Shown: positions 51,982 to 62,528, counted from the stretch's first letter. The stretch is DNA of 64,000 nucleotides from Nitrosomonas marina (GCF_900110145.1 NZ_FOCP01000007.1:1-64000); one strand, 5' to 3'. Numbers and translations are program-made. The notes: generated from the letters alone by a model not told the origin.

Positions 51982-52836
51982 TTAGTTTAGAAAAATTTTA
52001 TCTACTCTGTCCCATTGGAAATCATGGATCAACGCCCTTAATCTCTTTTCCATGCGGTGCAAATTCAGATAATGTCTGAACCGGGTTTTAAACCCGACTC
52101 CTTGTTGGCGAGGCTGATCCACATCAATTTCCCACGGATGAAAGTAAAAAATTGCAGCATGAGATTCGATACCGTTCAATCTTTTAATAAACCATTTAGA
52201 AACTGTATATGGCCACAACCGGAAATATCCACCACCGCCAGCGGGTACGTTCCTGCCCCATAATCTTACAGTTGTCACGGGTAATTCAAGCACTCCGCTC
52301 TCACCCCTTGGGAAATATGCAAACCTTGGTGCATCGGGCATGCCATAGTGATCATGTTGCACTGGATAGATGCTAGAGCTGTATCGATATCCCGCGTCAG
52401 CAAGGCAATCAAGCGCCCACAAATTTTTACTGTTTATAGAAAAACTGGGAGCACGATAGCCCACAACAGCCCGACTGCTGATATCCTCCAGTACCGCTTT
52501 GCTTCGAATGATATCTTCTTTGAATTCCGAAGGTGTCAAATCTGTAACGCGTGCATGCCCCCATCCATGACTGGCAATTTCATGACCGTTTTCAGACATC
52601 CGCGTGATCATTTGTGGATATCTTTCTGCAATCCACCCCAAGGTAAAAAAGGTTGCCTTGATTTGCTTTTCATCCAGCAGACCAAGAATTTTTTCAATGT
52701 TGTGTTCCACTCTGCACGGAATACTATCCCAAGATGATCTTGGGATATGTTTTTCAAAAGCAGATACTTGAAAATAATCCTCGACATCAATGGTCATCGC
52801 GTTTTTAATTAAGGTACGGGCATTAGTCTGGTTCAT
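51982..52836 (-). CDS. XrtA-system polysaccharide deacetylase (TIGR03006-like)
   Basis: 284 residues, NodB-type carbohydrate esterase (CE4). The metal and catalytic motif 1 is TIDVEDYFQ (D17 and D20). The H-x-x-x-H motif is SHGWGHARV (H90 and H94), and later motifs are GYRAPSFSI and FYFHPWEID with a His. No signal peptide is seen, so it may act on the growing lipid-linked sugar on the cytoplasmic side, as proposed for this subfamily. It starts 3 bp after the ATPase stop. Confidence 0.93.
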   Translation of the reverse strand: MNQTNARTLIKNAMTIDVEDYFQVSAFEKHIPRSSWDSIPCRVEHNIEKILGLLDEKQIKATFFTLGWIAERYPQMITRMSENGHEIASHGWGHARVTDLTPSEFKEDIIRSKAVLEDISSRAVVGYRAPSFSINSKNLWALDCLADAGYRYSSSIYPVQHDHYGMPDAPRFAYFPRGESGVLELPVTTVRLWGRNVPAGGGGYFRLWPYTVSKWFIKRLNGIESHAAIFYFHPWEIDVDQPRQQGVGFKTRFRHYLNLHRMEKRLRALIHDFQWDRVDKIFLN

Positions 52837-52839
52837 AGT

Positions 52840-53853
52840 CTATCTTTTGTTAAAATCATTTTTAGCATTACCAAATGACAGGTTCTGCTTTAATAAATCA
52901 AGAACAAAAAGTACAGATTTTTCCATTCTGACTAGCCGGCTTTCCATTTTTTCAAGATCAGCTTTTGCCGGATAGCTATCCACCTGCACGTCTGTCACGG
53001 ACTGCTTTGTCATATTTGTCTCGGTTTCAACGTTGGGTGAGTCAAATTCCTGTTGAAAATCATTGACTACTATCTTAACGGCATCTTCTCCAAAATGATG
53101 CAATTCTTCCAGGCAGCCCATCATAAACATCCGGTCACACAGCAAATTAATTTTTCGTGGAATTCCGCCAGTTGATAGATGGATTAATCGAAAGGCATTG
53201 TCTTCTATAGCAGGATCATTCTGCCAACCAGCGGTTTTTAAACGGTGCTCAATATATGCTTTGGTTTCCTGCTCATCCAATGGACCCAGGTGATACGTAG
53301 CAATCACCCTTTGCCTCAACTGTTGCATCTTTTGATTCAAAAGTGTCTTCTTAAATTCGGGCTGGCCAAGCAAGAATGTCTGGAGCAACGGCGCATTTTC
53401 CGTCTGGAAATTGGATAACATTCGCAGTTCCTCCAGTGTTTCAGATGTAAGGTTCTGCGCTTCGTCAACAACCAGCAGTACCCGCTTTCCCTGCCGATCG
53501 CAACGCTGCAGAAATTGTTCAATCTCGAGCAACAAAGCAGCCTTGCTTGTTTTAGCATACGGCAAACCAAAAGCTGCAGCTACCAACGTCAAAATATCAT
53601 TGGAATCGATATGCGTGTTTACTATCTGAACCGCAACAATCTTATCTGATTCGAGTCTTCGGAATAAATTGCGCATCAATGTGGTTTTCCCTGCGCCAAC
53701 TTCGCCGGTCAAGACTATAAACCCTTCTCCTTGCGAAAGTCCGTATTCCAAATAAGCCATTGCCCGTTTATGTCCCTTGCTGCCGTAAAAAAAACTGGGA
53801 TCAGGTTTTAACTGAAACGGTTTGGCGCTTAATCCATAAAACGATTCATACAT
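52840..53853 (-). CDS. XrtA-associated AAA ATPase (TIGR03015-like)
   Basis: 337 residues. ExeA/GspA-like AAA ATPase with Walker A GEVGAGKTT (50-58) and Walker B VLLVVDEAQNL (D130/E131). It continues to sensor regions with STGGIPRKINLLCDR, then a polar C-terminal tail with a short coiled coil (LEKMESRLVRMEKSV). It probably energises or regulates polymer synthesis or export; the exact role is not established. Adjacent to the deacetylase (3 bp) and 12 bp after the outer-membrane protein gene. Confidence 0.92.
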   Translation of the reverse strand: MYESFYGLSAKPFQLKPDPSFFYGSKGHKRAMAYLEYGLSQGEGFIVLTGEVGAGKTTLMRNLFRRLESDKIVAVQIVNTHIDSNDILTLVAAAFGLPYAKTSKAALLLEIEQFLQRCDRQGKRVLLVVDEAQNLTSETLEELRMLSNFQTENAPLLQTFLLGQPEFKKTLLNQKMQQLRQRVIATYHLGPLDEQETKAYIEHRLKTAGWQNDPAIEDNAFRLIHLSTGGIPRKINLLCDRMFMMGCLEELHHFGEDAVKIVVNDFQQEFDSPNVETETNMTKQSVTDVQVDSYPAKADLEKMESRLVRMEKSVLFVLDLLKQNLSFGNAKNDFNKR

Positions 53854-53865
53854 TGCACGATTCCA

Positions 53866-55401
53866 CTAGAAATTCTTGGTTAAGGAAACAGTAACGGCAT
53901 TGGCTGACAAATCAAGATCCTGGGTGCCAGACTGAATATTCGAAAGGCGGTCTATGCGCTGATATTGCAGCATACCGATTAAATCTGGAAAAAAATCCTT
54001 GGTCACATTCGCTGTAAAAAACAGATTATCATTTGTACTATTTGCGGACAAAAAGTCGAATCTAACAAAACTAAAGTTCATATTGAAATTTGTCCGTGGC
54101 GATAGCCTGTAACGCCAGGCAACATTTCCACCTAACTGTCGCGTATCATTAAAAAACAGAGGGAGGCCGAGCAAATCTTCATCAAGCTCTTCGGCAGTGT
54201 AAGGCTTTCGCTTTAATTGAAATACATTCAGTGTCAGGTCATTTCTTGATCCGTTTAAGGTTACCGATGCATTAAAGCGTCTTTGCAGGAAAACACGGTT
54301 TGTTAGAAAATTGCTAAGACCCAACAGCAAATTCTGGGCATCAATACTCCCAAGATTCAAAGCGCCTAGCGCACCAAACTGACCTGCTTGCTGGTTAAGC
54401 GTTGTAATATCCTCGATATAAATAATCTGCCAGGTGGATAAACGTGTTCGGTAATTAACTGTAGCTGAGTAAGTATCACCGAAAAATCGCTGCCCTGCAC
54501 TAAAATGCAAATCCGTTCTTTTATTGGGCGCCCAGGCAAAACCTGCGGTCCAGGTCGGGCTGCTTGGTTTTCCTCGAATTGAAATGAAACTGTTTCGTTC
54601 ATAGCCGCCAGTAGCAGTCAATGCAAAGCGTCGCGTTAAATTATAACGGAGATTCCCTATATAACTTTCAAGTTCAATTGTAGTATTGGCACGATCCAGA
54701 TGAATACGATTGTTGTTGTAATTGAATCCCCAGCCTAGTTTCCTGAAAGCGCTACCGCTGTTCAATAAAAACTGATAACTGTCTCTTTGGCTGTTGATAA
54801 ATCCGTTGAACCCAGACTTTACATATCCCCGCGTATAGCGCGCTTCGGCTGTAGCAAAACTCTGGAAACGATGTCGAAGGTATGGACTGACACTGTAAAT
54901 CTCAAGGTTGGCACGATTTCCTGTTGCAAAAACGTTGTTCGCCGTCTGCGGCGCCAGCAAACTGACATTCTGTTGTAATATTCTGGCATCGCCGTCAATG
55001 AAAAACAAATCCTTCAGAACTTCCGTTGTTGCGTTGGCATTAAGCATATGCCTGATCTGGGTCAACTCATTATTTTTGGCAAAAATGAGATTGTTCATGA
55101 CGTATTGTGCATTGACTTCATACCGCCTTCCTTGACCAGTCACCAGCATACCCGGATTGATCTGCGTAATAAAGTCGCCCCCACTTGCTCCAGCACCGCC
55201 AAAACCGATACCACCAGCACCGCCTGCGATCAAACCACCACCCAACCGTACGTTATCAGTATAGGTTTCACTGACAGTCAAAGTCGGGCTAAATTCCAGT
55301 TTTCCGACCGCAACTTGTGCATAAAATAACAGAAAAAAAACGCAAACAACGCTTAAATTAATAAACAGATAATTGTTATTCTGTTTAATTATGAAATTCA
55401 T
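53866..55401 (-). CDS. XrtA-associated outer-membrane beta-barrel (TIGR03016-like)
   Basis: 511 residues. An N-terminal signal sequence (hydrophobic about 12-33) is followed by FSPTLTVSETYTDNVRLGG, the start of a porin-like barrel with a glycine-rich loop (GGAGGIGFGGAGASGG). Many amphipathic strands follow and the protein ends in a Phe (SLTKNF), as expected for outer-membrane assembly. It is probably the export channel or an accessory barrel for the polysaccharide. Its ATG overlaps the tyrosine-kinase stop by 4 bp. Confidence 0.88.
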   Translation of the reverse strand: MNFIIKQNNNYLFINLSVVCVFFLLFYAQVAVGKLEFSPTLTVSETYTDNVRLGGGLIAGGAGGIGFGGAGASGGDFITQINPGMLVTGQGRRYEVNAQYVMNNLIFAKNNELTQIRHMLNANATTEVLKDLFFIDGDARILQQNVSLLAPQTANNVFATGNRANLEIYSVSPYLRHRFQSFATAEARYTRGYVKSGFNGFINSQRDSYQFLLNSGSAFRKLGWGFNYNNNRIHLDRANTTIELESYIGNLRYNLTRRFALTATGGYERNSFISIRGKPSSPTWTAGFAWAPNKRTDLHFSAGQRFFGDTYSATVNYRTRLSTWQIIYIEDITTLNQQAGQFGALGALNLGSIDAQNLLLGLSNFLTNRVFLQRRFNASVTLNGSRNDLTLNVFQLKRKPYTAEELDEDLLGLPLFFNDTRQLGGNVAWRYRLSPRTNFNMNFSFVRFDFLSANSTNDNLFFTANVTKDFFPDLIGMLQYQRIDRLSNIQSGTQDLDLSANAVTVSLTKNF

Positions 55402-56294
55402 GAGTAGTAATACCCATAGTATTCACCACTGGCGAACGTTCTAACCTTGTTATAAATCAGATTTATATTAGCCCGGGAATTAAATTGACTGATCATATGA
55501 TTCACCGCCTGTTGCGTTGTGCGTTCAGCTTCAACAACCAGAACAATTTGCCCCATCCGCTCAGCCAATACACGCGCTTCGCTTGTTAGCAAAATTGGTG
55601 GTGCATCAAATATCACTATTCTGTCATTATAGCGCTGAGCGAGTTCCTCAAGCAGCAAGGCCATCGTTTGACTAGCGAGCAACTCTGTAGCATGTGAATG
55701 CGCGGTTCCAACAGTAATCAGGCTCAGTTTTTCTACGTTGGTTTTTATCAAAACATCGGAAACATCGTTTGTTTCACCCAGCAGGATATCCATCAACCCT
55801 GCTTGAGTTTGAAAACCCAGCAGATTGGGTATAGAAGGCCTGGCGACATCCGTATCGATCAGTAAAACCCTGTGGTCCATCTCGGAAGCTATGCTCATTG
55901 CCAGATTCACTGAACAGAAACTCTTACCTTCCCCTTGCAGCGCGCTGGAAATCATAATCAGATTGTTATTTTTTTTAGCAAACGCTTTTGTTAACAGAGG
56001 TCTTTTGATAATTCTGAATTGCTCGGCAATTTGTGTTTTTCCTTGTATCGGAGTCACAATTCCCAAATGATTGAGCCGGTCCAGGTCAATATCGATATAA
56101 TTTGTATTGGTCGAATCGGTTAAATGCGCATTCAGAACTGGTCCATTATCCGGCTTGCGATCAAACTCTGGTACCGCAACTGGCTTTTGTTCTTTATCAG
56201 ACTTTATCCTTGATTTAGAACGACCGGAAGCCTTTGCCGCCTTATTGCCAACTTCCTTTTCCAGTTTACTAATCACTCTTTCAATGATACTCAT
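55398..56294 (-). CDS. XrtA-associated tyrosine autokinase (TIGR03018-like)
   Basis: 298 residues. Bacterial tyrosine kinase of the Wzc/CpsD type without membrane segments. Walker A is LQGEGKSFCSVNLA (GEGKS at 121-125), Walker A' is LIDTDVARPS and Walker B is IVIFDAPPIL. A C-terminal tyrosine cluster (GEYYGYYYS) is the autophosphorylation tail. It would pair with the chain-length protein encoded just upstream to control polymer length. A 60-bp gap separates the two genes. Confidence 0.94.
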   Translation of the reverse strand: MSIIERVISKLEKEVGNKAAKASGRSKSRIKSDKEQKPVAVPEFDRKPDNGPVLNAHLTDSTNTNYIDIDLDRLNHLGIVTPIQGKTQIAEQFRIIKRPLLTKAFAKKNNNLIMISSALQGEGKSFCSVNLAMSIASEMDHRVLLIDTDVARPSIPNLLGFQTQAGLMDILLGETNDVSDVLIKTNVEKLSLITVGTAHSHATELLASQTMALLLEELAQRYNDRIVIFDAPPILLTSEARVLAERMGQIVLVVEAERTTQQAVNHMISQFNSRANINLIYNKVRTFASGEYYGYYYS

Positions 56295-56354
56295 GTTAAT
56301 CCTTGATGAAATCGGAACAAATCCCGCGTATTGCTTGTTAAACCGGCGTTGCTT

Positions 56355-57920
56355 TTAAAAAGGTAGCATATTCACTATTCCGCTCAGTTTTCTGAAATAC
56401 AGCATCAATAGCGCATATACTACCGTTAACAACAAAATAGCCACTCCAAAGATAAAAAGCCTCCGCTTCCGCTTGGCCTTCTGCTGAGACGTCCATATCA
56501 TTGGCACGGACCCTAATACTGGGAGACCTGTAACTTCTCGCAGATTACTCTGACTGTAAAATGAAGGCCTGACCTGACTGATAACAAACGCAACGGCAAC
56601 ACCCGCCAGCAGCGCGGCAAAAAATGCCATAGAGAACATAACTCTATGGTTTGGACCAACAGGAATCTCAGGAACCTGGGGTGGATCAATAATCCTGAAT
56701 GATAAAAGCCCGGAAGCCGATGTCAGTTCTCCCGACATTCTTGCGGAAACACGACGTTCCAGCAATTGTTCATAATTTGTCTTATTGACGGTATAGTCAC
56801 GGTTGAGCTGGGTAAATTCCGCCTCCACTCGTGGAATAGCCGCACTTAATGACTTTAACCGCTCATATCGAGCGGTGTATTCTTCAACCCGCGCAGCCAT
56901 TGAAGCGACTATAGCCTCTGCATCTGCCAACGCAATATTCAATTGCTGCAGCATTGGGCTATAGTTTCTGCCGGGATCCTTGGTACCTGAAAAATTATGT
57001 TTGGCTTCTTCTTTTTTTTGTTCTTCGAGCTGCTCTATGAGTCTTTTGGTGGAAACGATATCCGGATGTAATTCAGTATAATTGAGCCGCAGCGTATCCA
57101 GTTTCTCATTCAGGCTATGTATGCGCGCATCAATTTCCGGATTAACAATAGTTTCGTCCTCAACGATGAATGGTTCCAAGACCAAGACCGGCTCATCACC
57201 GCTAATTTGCTTCCTGATGGCGTCACGACCTTTTTCAGCTTCCTTGAGCGCCAATTGAGCCTGTCTCATGTCTTCCTCGGCTTTTAGCAATTGCGCATAA
57301 TAATCGCCACCCTGCCCTGGTAACAGCCCCAGATTGTTTTGCTTGAATTCTGTCAAGGCATTTTCTGCGGCTATTAACTTTTCTTCATAGGCTGCTATTT
57401 GCTGATCAATAAATCTTAGTGCAGAAGAAGAATCATCTTTTTTGCCATCCAGACCTTCCTCAACAAAAATTGTCAATAACGATTGCACTATATCTCTGGC
57501 CAATACAGGATCTTTATTGTTATAGGTGATTGTGAAAATGTTATCGCCGACAGCTGCTCCCAACTTGATTTCCTCCATAAGGCTGGCTATCAGTTGCTCC
57601 TTTTCCTTCTCGTTCGTGATCTGCACGTCGAGATCAACCATACGTATCACTCTCTCAACATTTGGGCGACTGATTAATGTGCGTCCCATTATGGATATTT
57701 GCTGCTGCACGTTTGTTGAGACGGTAATGCCTTCCATCAACGGTCTGATAATGTTTTGTGTGTCAACATAAATTCTCGCGGATGCCTCAAAATTATCCGG
57801 TAATTTAAGCACGAAAAACCAGCCCGCAATTGCAATCATCCATGCAACAATGACTGCCAAGAAACGATATTTCCAAATTCCTTTGATACTGACATACAAT
57901 CGAGTTATTAACTCATCCAT
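56355..57920 (-). CDS. XrtA-system chain-length determinant protein (TIGR03007-like, Wzz/Wzc periplasmic type)
   Basis: 521 residues. Two transmembrane helices near the ends (about 17-37 and 489-512) flank a large periplasmic part with long coiled coils (about 170-400, e.g. EEKLIAAENALTEFKQNN). A Pro-rich exit FRIIDPPQVPEIPVGPNH is typical for the polysaccharide co-polymerase family. It sets chain length and links the inner-membrane assembly to the export lipoprotein. The kinase is a separate gene here, as in the CapA/CapB arrangement. Confidence 0.93.
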   Translation of the reverse strand: MDELITRLYVSIKGIWKYRFLAVIVAWMIAIAGWFFVLKLPDNFEASARIYVDTQNIIRPLMEGITVSTNVQQQISIMGRTLISRPNVERVIRMVDLDVQITNEKEKEQLIASLMEEIKLGAAVGDNIFTITYNNKDPVLARDIVQSLLTIFVEEGLDGKKDDSSSALRFIDQQIAAYEEKLIAAENALTEFKQNNLGLLPGQGGDYYAQLLKAEEDMRQAQLALKEAEKGRDAIRKQISGDEPVLVLEPFIVEDETIVNPEIDARIHSLNEKLDTLRLNYTELHPDIVSTKRLIEQLEEQKKEEAKHNFSGTKDPGRNYSPMLQQLNIALADAEAIVASMAARVEEYTARYERLKSLSAAIPRVEAEFTQLNRDYTVNKTNYEQLLERRVSARMSGELTSASGLLSFRIIDPPQVPEIPVGPNHRVMFSMAFFAALLAGVAVAFVISQVRPSFYSQSNLREVTGLPVLGSVPMIWTSQQKAKRKRRLFIFGVAILLLTVVYALLMLYFRKLSGIVNMLPF

Positions 57921-58085
57921 GAAGAATACTCTCTTTAAATCTCGGTCGCTTATGGGCTAATACTGAAATTGAACAAAACATCTCAAACAAATTGCTCCAG
58001 ATGCAATCTATGTAACATTGTTTTAACCATATTTCCGAACCAATACTCCTAACAGAACATGTTCGTAATATGTTAAATACTAGAA

Positions 58086-58715
58086 CTAAAAGAAACTTTC
58101 TGGTATCACCAGCACGTCGCCTTGTAACATGGGAACATTGGCAGAAACATCACCGTCTCTTATTAGATCATCTAATCGAACACGGAACTGCTTTTGCTCT
58201 CCATTGATACTGCGAATTACTCTTGCTCTGTTTCCTGCTGCAAAATCTGTCATGCCGCCGACTGCAATCATGACATCCATCAACGTCATATTTTCCCGAT
58301 AAGGTAACGCCTGAGGTTCTGCGGCTTCTCCTATTACTCTGATTTGTTCACTGTAAGGCCCTACAAATTGGGTTACAACGACTGTAACTACTGGTTCCTG
58401 AATATATTTGGATAATGTTTCCTCAATATCGCGTGCAAGCTGCGTTGATGTCTTCCCGCTAGCAGGTAAATCTTCAACCAGTGGCGTTGTGATTTTTCCA
58501 TCGGGTCTTACCGGAACTGACATAGAAATTTCCGGATTACGCCACACAATAATATCCACATTATCGCCAGGGCCTATCAAATAATCACGGGATACAATTT
58601 CGTTTTCTGAATCACTTAGTAGTGGATATGTAGAACAACCAAACAGAAGCGGAAAAAATGAACAACAAAAAAGAAAGCGCAACAGGCCGCCTGCGCTCAA
58701 GAAGATTTTTTTCAC
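58086..58715 (-). CDS. XrtA-system polysaccharide export lipoprotein (TIGR03027-like, Wza family)
   Basis: 209 residues. The signal peptide ends in the lipobox LLFGC (Cys near 27). The poly_export domain starts YLIGPGDNVDIIVWRNPEIS and a SLBB-like beta-grasp follows (IRVIGEAAEPQALPYRENMTLMD at about 131-153). It ends QGDVLVIPESFF. It would form the outer part of the polymer channel. First gene of the nine-gene operon, followed by a 165-bp gap before the chain-length gene; the promoter should lie in 58716-58980. Confidence 0.94.
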   Translation of the reverse strand: MKKIFLSAGGLLRFLFCCSFFPLLFGCSTYPLLSDSENEIVSRDYLIGPGDNVDIIVWRNPEISMSVPVRPDGKITTPLVEDLPASGKTSTQLARDIEETLSKYIQEPVVTVVVTQFVGPYSEQIRVIGEAAEPQALPYRENMTLMDVMIAVGGMTDFAAGNRARVIRSINGEQKQFRVRLDDLIRDGDVSANVPMLQGDVLVIPESFF

Positions 58716-59248
58716 AGAAGTTTCCTCTTATACATTTAACCAAGAAAAGCCAAAGAAAACCATTTATAACATAATGCCATAGTATCAGATACTAATCGAT
58801 ACACTAAGTTTCTTAAGCAAGAATAAAGCCGAAATAAACCGCATAATTTATCATGAGCCGAAAACTCAGGATTGTGCACTGGCCGATCCCAGTCAATATA
58901 TGCCCGTTCAAAACATCCGTTACAATAAAATACACATATTATTATCAATTGTTCTGAGCAGGTTTTATTTGATCATAATCAGTGCATATCACAAAAACAA
59001 TTGGACTACAGTACCAAAACAACTCATCCACAATGCCGGAAATAATCAAAAACATTTATTTCTTTTCGACAATTAACAGTTAAACATACGCTGCGTGTCC
59101 CGATAAAAATACGATTGAATAAACCGCGTCTATTGATAACAAGCCGGTGTACAAATGGAAATCAGACACGATAGAATTGATTCTGGATTTTAAAATTGTT
59201 GAGAAAGTGGCACGCATTTATTTTATGAAAGCAAACAGGAAAATTTAG
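58716..59248. other. Divergent promoter region between the XrtA operon and frmA
   Basis: 533 bp, AT-rich, without a credible gene. It must hold the promoters of both transcription units. AGTATC-A-GATACT (58781-58793) is a 6-1-6 inverted repeat about 66 bp upstream of the export lipoprotein start and could be an operator. No sigma-54 site of the sort known from some XrtA operons was found. Confidence 0.45.
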
Positions 59249-60355
59249 ATGAAAACTAGAGCAGCCGTGGCCTGGCAGGCAAAACAACCCCTTACTATCG
59301 AACACATTGATCTGGATGGACCCAAAACAGGCGAAGTACTAGTAGAAATCAAGGCCACTGGCATCTGTCACACCGATTACTACACACTATCAGGCGCTGA
59401 CCCCGAAGGCCTGTTTCCCGCGGTTCTTGGGCATGAAGGCGCCGGAATAGTCGTTGAAGTTGGCAAGGATGTCAAATCCTTACAACCCGGTGATCATGTA
59501 ATTCCGCTCTATACGCCGGAATGCCGCGAATGCAAATTCTGTTTATCGCAAAAGACCAACCTCTGTCAGGCGATTCGAAGCACACAAGGTCAAGGTTTAA
59601 TGCCCGATTCCACATCTCGCTTTTCGCTCAACAACAAACCGTTGTTTCATTATATGGGTACTTCAACATTCTCAAATTTTACAGTTGTACCCGAAATCGC
59701 ATTAGCCAGAATTCGCCCTGATGCCCCATTCGATAAAGTCTGCTATATCGGTTGCGGCGTTACAACCGGCATCGGAGCAGTACTCTTTACAGCAAAGGTG
59801 GAAGCGGGCAGTCATATCGCTGTTTTTGGTTTAGGCGGCATCGGTCTGAATGTCATACAAGGGGCCAGAATGGTAGGCGCTGATAAAATCATTGGCATAG
59901 ACATCAACCCGGAGCGGGAGGCTATGGCACGCGCTTTTGGCATGACACATTTTCTGAATCCCAATAATGAACCTGATATTGTTGATGCTGTTGTACAGCT
60001 CACAGACGGAGGCGCAGATTACAGCTTCGAATGCATCGGCAATACAAAAGTCATGCGACAGGCGCTTGAATGCACCCACAAAGGCTGGGGACGCAGCGTA
60101 ATTGTTGGCGTGGCTGAAGCTGGTGCGGAGATTAGCACGCGCCCATTTCAACTGGTAACCGGTCGCAAATGGGAAGGCACCGCCTTCGGTGGAGCACGCG
60201 GTCGAACAGATGTTCCTAAAATAGTTGATTGGTATATGGAAGGCAAAATCAATATTGATGCATTAATCACTCACACCCTGAAGCTGGAGGATATAAATGA
60301 AGGCTTTCAGTTGATGAAAGCTGGAAAATCCATACGCTCGGTTGTTGTTTACTGA
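59249..60355 (+). CDS. frmA: S-(hydroxymethyl)glutathione dehydrogenase (class III alcohol dehydrogenase)
   Basis: 368 residues, zinc-dependent medium-chain dehydrogenase. Catalytic zinc ligands are Cys40 (TGICHTDYY), His62 (LGHEGAG) and a Cys in YIGCGVTTG. Structural zinc ligands are Cys92, 95, 98 and 106 ([17 protein letters not shown]). The NAD-binding fingerprint is [14 protein letters not shown], and the class III mark is near [17 protein letters not shown]. It oxidises the spontaneous formaldehyde-glutathione adduct to S-formylglutathione. Its stop overlaps the fghA start by 1 bp, so the detoxification pair is coupled. Confidence 0.96.
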   Translation: MKTRAAVAWQAKQPLTIEHIDLDGPKTGEVLVEIKATGICHTDYYTLSGADPEGLFPAVLGHEGAGIVVEVGKDVKSLQPGDHVIPLYTPECRECKFCLSQKTNLCQAIRSTQGQGLMPDSTSRFSLNNKPLFHYMGTSTFSNFTVVPEIALARIRPDAPFDKVCYIGCGVTTGIGAVLFTAKVEAGSHIAVFGLGGIGLNVIQGARMVGADKIIGIDINPEREAMARAFGMTHFLNPNNEPDIVDAVVQLTDGGADYSFECIGNTKVMRQALECTHKGWGRSVIVGVAEAGAEISTRPFQLVTGRKWEGTAFGGARGRTDVPKIVDWYMEGKINIDALITHTLKLEDINEGFQLMKAGKSIRSVVVY

Positions 60356-61209
60356 TGAAACAATCACTGGAAATACGCAACCAGCATCGCTGTTTTGACG
60401 GTACTCAAAGCTTCTGTCAGCATAATTCATCCACTATCGGCCTACCGATGCGTTTTTCGGTATATCAACCACCTGAGACGAATCGTCAGCCTAATCCAGC
60501 GGTATTCTTTCTTGCCGGCCTGACCTGCACTGATGAAACTTTTATGATCAAGGCAGGCGCCCAACAGTATGCGGCGAAATTAGGCCTTACGCTTGTCACT
60601 ATGGATACCAGCCCGCGAGAAACCGGTATTACCGGCGAAAATGACACTTGGGATTTTGGTTCAGGCGCTGGTTTTTATCTAGATGCAACTGCAGAACCCT
60701 GGTCAAAACACTATTTGATGGAAAGTTATATCGTACACGAACTGTACAATATCATTATCCATGAATTCTCTGCGGACCCGAATCGAATTGGCATATCAGG
60801 CCATTCAATGGGCGGTCATGGCGCCCTGACGCTAGGGTTACGTTATCCAGAAAAATTCCGTTCTGTTTCTGCTTTCGCACCTGTCTCCGCACCCATGCAG
60901 TGCCCGTGGGGACAGAAAGCCTTCACGCACTATTTGGGCGACAACCAGGAAGTCTGGCGCAATCATGATGCGACTGCCTTAATAGAAGACGGCAATCAAA
61001 TCGCTGACATTTTGATAGACCAGGGCCTGGAGGACCCATTTCTAACCGAACAGTTATGCCCAGACCAATTGGAAAAAGCATGTCAAAATACCGCCCAGAA
61101 ACTAACGCTGCGTTATCATCCCGGTTACGATCACAGCTACTATTTCATCAGCACTTTTATAGCCGAGCACCTGAAATATCATCAAGATACGCTAAACGCT
61201 TCCCGGTGA
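60355..61209 (+). CDS. fghA: S-formylglutathione hydrolase
   Basis: 284 residues, esterase-D-type alpha/beta hydrolase, slightly longer than E. coli FrmB (277). The nucleophile is Ser151 in GISGHSMGGHGAL, with Asp227 and His260 (YHPGYDHSYYF) as the other likely triad members. The conserved LAGLTCTDETFMIKAGAQ is present. It releases formate and glutathione, completing formaldehyde oxidation started by FrmA. It ends 53 bp before the convergent thiolase gene. Confidence 0.95.
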   Translation: MKQSLEIRNQHRCFDGTQSFCQHNSSTIGLPMRFSVYQPPETNRQPNPAVFFLAGLTCTDETFMIKAGAQQYAAKLGLTLVTMDTSPRETGITGENDTWDFGSGAGFYLDATAEPWSKHYLMESYIVHELYNIIIHEFSADPNRIGISGHSMGGHGALTLGLRYPEKFRSVSAFAPVSAPMQCPWGQKAFTHYLGDNQEVWRNHDATALIEDGNQIADILIDQGLEDPFLTEQLCPDQLEKACQNTAQKLTLRYHPGYDHSYYFISTFIAEHLKYHQDTLNASR

Positions 61210-61262
61210 CTGTCGAAAATTTTTTACACCCGATATTTCCAGGCGCCGTGTTGTTTTACAGG

Positions 61263-62462
61263 TTATAGCGCTTCAAATATACCGGCAGCTCCCATACCAC
61301 TGCCGATACACATGGTTACCATACCGTATTTCATATTGTGCCGGCGAAGACCGTGCAAAAGTGTAGCTACACGGATGGATCCAGTTGCACCCAAAGGATG
61401 TCCCAGTGCAATCGCACCACCCAAGGGATTGACTTTCTCACGGTCTAATCCAAGTTCACGAATAACTGCCAGGCTTTGCGCGGCAAAAGCCTCATTTAAT
61501 TCAATCCAGCCAAGATCATCTGACTTGATACCAGTTTGCTCCAACGCCTTCGGAATCGCTTTGATAGGCCCGACGCCCATAATTTCCGGTGGGACACCGG
61601 CAACCGAATAACCGACAAACCTTCCCAATGGAGAAAGGTTAAAACGCTGCATGGCAGACTCGCTCATCAACATCACCGCACCGGCACCGTCAGACATTTG
61701 TGAACTGTTACCCGCTGTTACAGAACCATGCGCTGCAAACACGGGTTTAAGTTTTGCGAGCACTGCCATGCTTGTATCCGCTCGCGGCCCCTCATCAGTA
61801 TCCTTGGCCACGCTTACTTCACGTACCTGATGTGTTTTCAGGTCGGGATATTTCTCATCAATGGTATATGGCACAATTTCCTGTCTGAATTCGCCACTTT
61901 CAATTGCTGCTTGAGCGCGCTGATGGCTTGTCAGTGCGAACTCGTCCTGTGCCTCACGATCCACTTTCCACTGTTCGGCTACTTTTTCAGCAGTCATACC
62001 CATACCGAAAGCGATAGCAACATTTTCGTCATGTTTGAACATCGCCGGATTCATCGACACTTTGTTTCCCATCATCGGTACCATGCTCATACTTTCCGTC
62101 CCGCCTGCAATGATAATATCAGCTTCACCCAGGCGGATACGATCGGCCGCAATTGCAACCGACTGCAAGCCTGACGCGCAGAACCGGTTTACGGTCATAC
62201 CCGGTACGCTATTGGGCAAACCCGCCAGCAGCAAAGCCACACGCGCCACATTAATTCCCTGCTCTGCTTCGGGCATGGCGCAGCCGGCAATCACATCGTC
62301 AACTGCAGCCGGATCAACCCCTTCGCACAACTCCATCACGGATTTCAACACATGAACCAGCATGTCGTCAGGGCGTACATGCTTAAACATGCCGCGCGGT
62401 GCTTTACCGACTGGCGTGCGTACAGCAGCCACGATATAAGCATCTTGTATTTGCTTGACCAT
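61263..62462 (-). CDS. fadA: Acetyl-CoA C-acyltransferase (FadA-type thiolase)
   Basis: 399 residues. Nucleophilic Cys95 in [11 protein letters not shown], His in [10 protein letters not shown] and Cys in [12 protein letters not shown]. The length and motifs suit a beta-ketothiolase of the FadA type. Second thiolase of the window, distinct from FadI at 10.6 kb, so the organism carries two beta-oxidation sets. The gene follows the hydroxyacyl-CoA dehydrogenase/hydratase gene on the same strand after 66 bp; AAGGAGA precedes its ATG. Together they probably form one operon. Confidence 0.94.
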   Translation of the reverse strand: MVKQIQDAYIVAAVRTPVGKAPRGMFKHVRPDDMLVHVLKSVMELCEGVDPAAVDDVIAGCAMPEAEQGINVARVALLLAGLPNSVPGMTVNRFCASGLQSVAIAADRIRLGEADIIIAGGTESMSMVPMMGNKVSMNPAMFKHDENVAIAFGMGMTAEKVAEQWKVDREAQDEFALTSHQRAQAAIESGEFRQEIVPYTIDEKYPDLKTHQVREVSVAKDTDEGPRADTSMAVLAKLKPVFAAHGSVTAGNSSQMSDGAGAVMLMSESAMQRFNLSPLGRFVGYSVAGVPPEIMGVGPIKAIPKALEQTGIKSDDLGWIELNEAFAAQSLAVIRELGLDREKVNPLGGAIALGHPLGATGSIRVATLLHGLRRHNMKYGMVTMCIGSGMGAAGIFEAL

Positions 62463-62528
62463 CAGATTCTCCTTGGATTGCAGACGCCACTCGTCCTGTT
62501 ACAAATTTTACCAGGTGTGGATTACCGT

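Noticed and set aside
59081..59106. TAAA-N14-CCCGATAA resembling a sigma-28 promoter before frmA
   Set aside because: Spacer one base short, and a flagellar sigma factor driving formaldehyde detoxification is unlikely.
59207..59222. TGGCACG resembling the -24 half of a sigma-54 promoter
   Set aside because: The -12 half (TTGCA) is not present at the required spacing.
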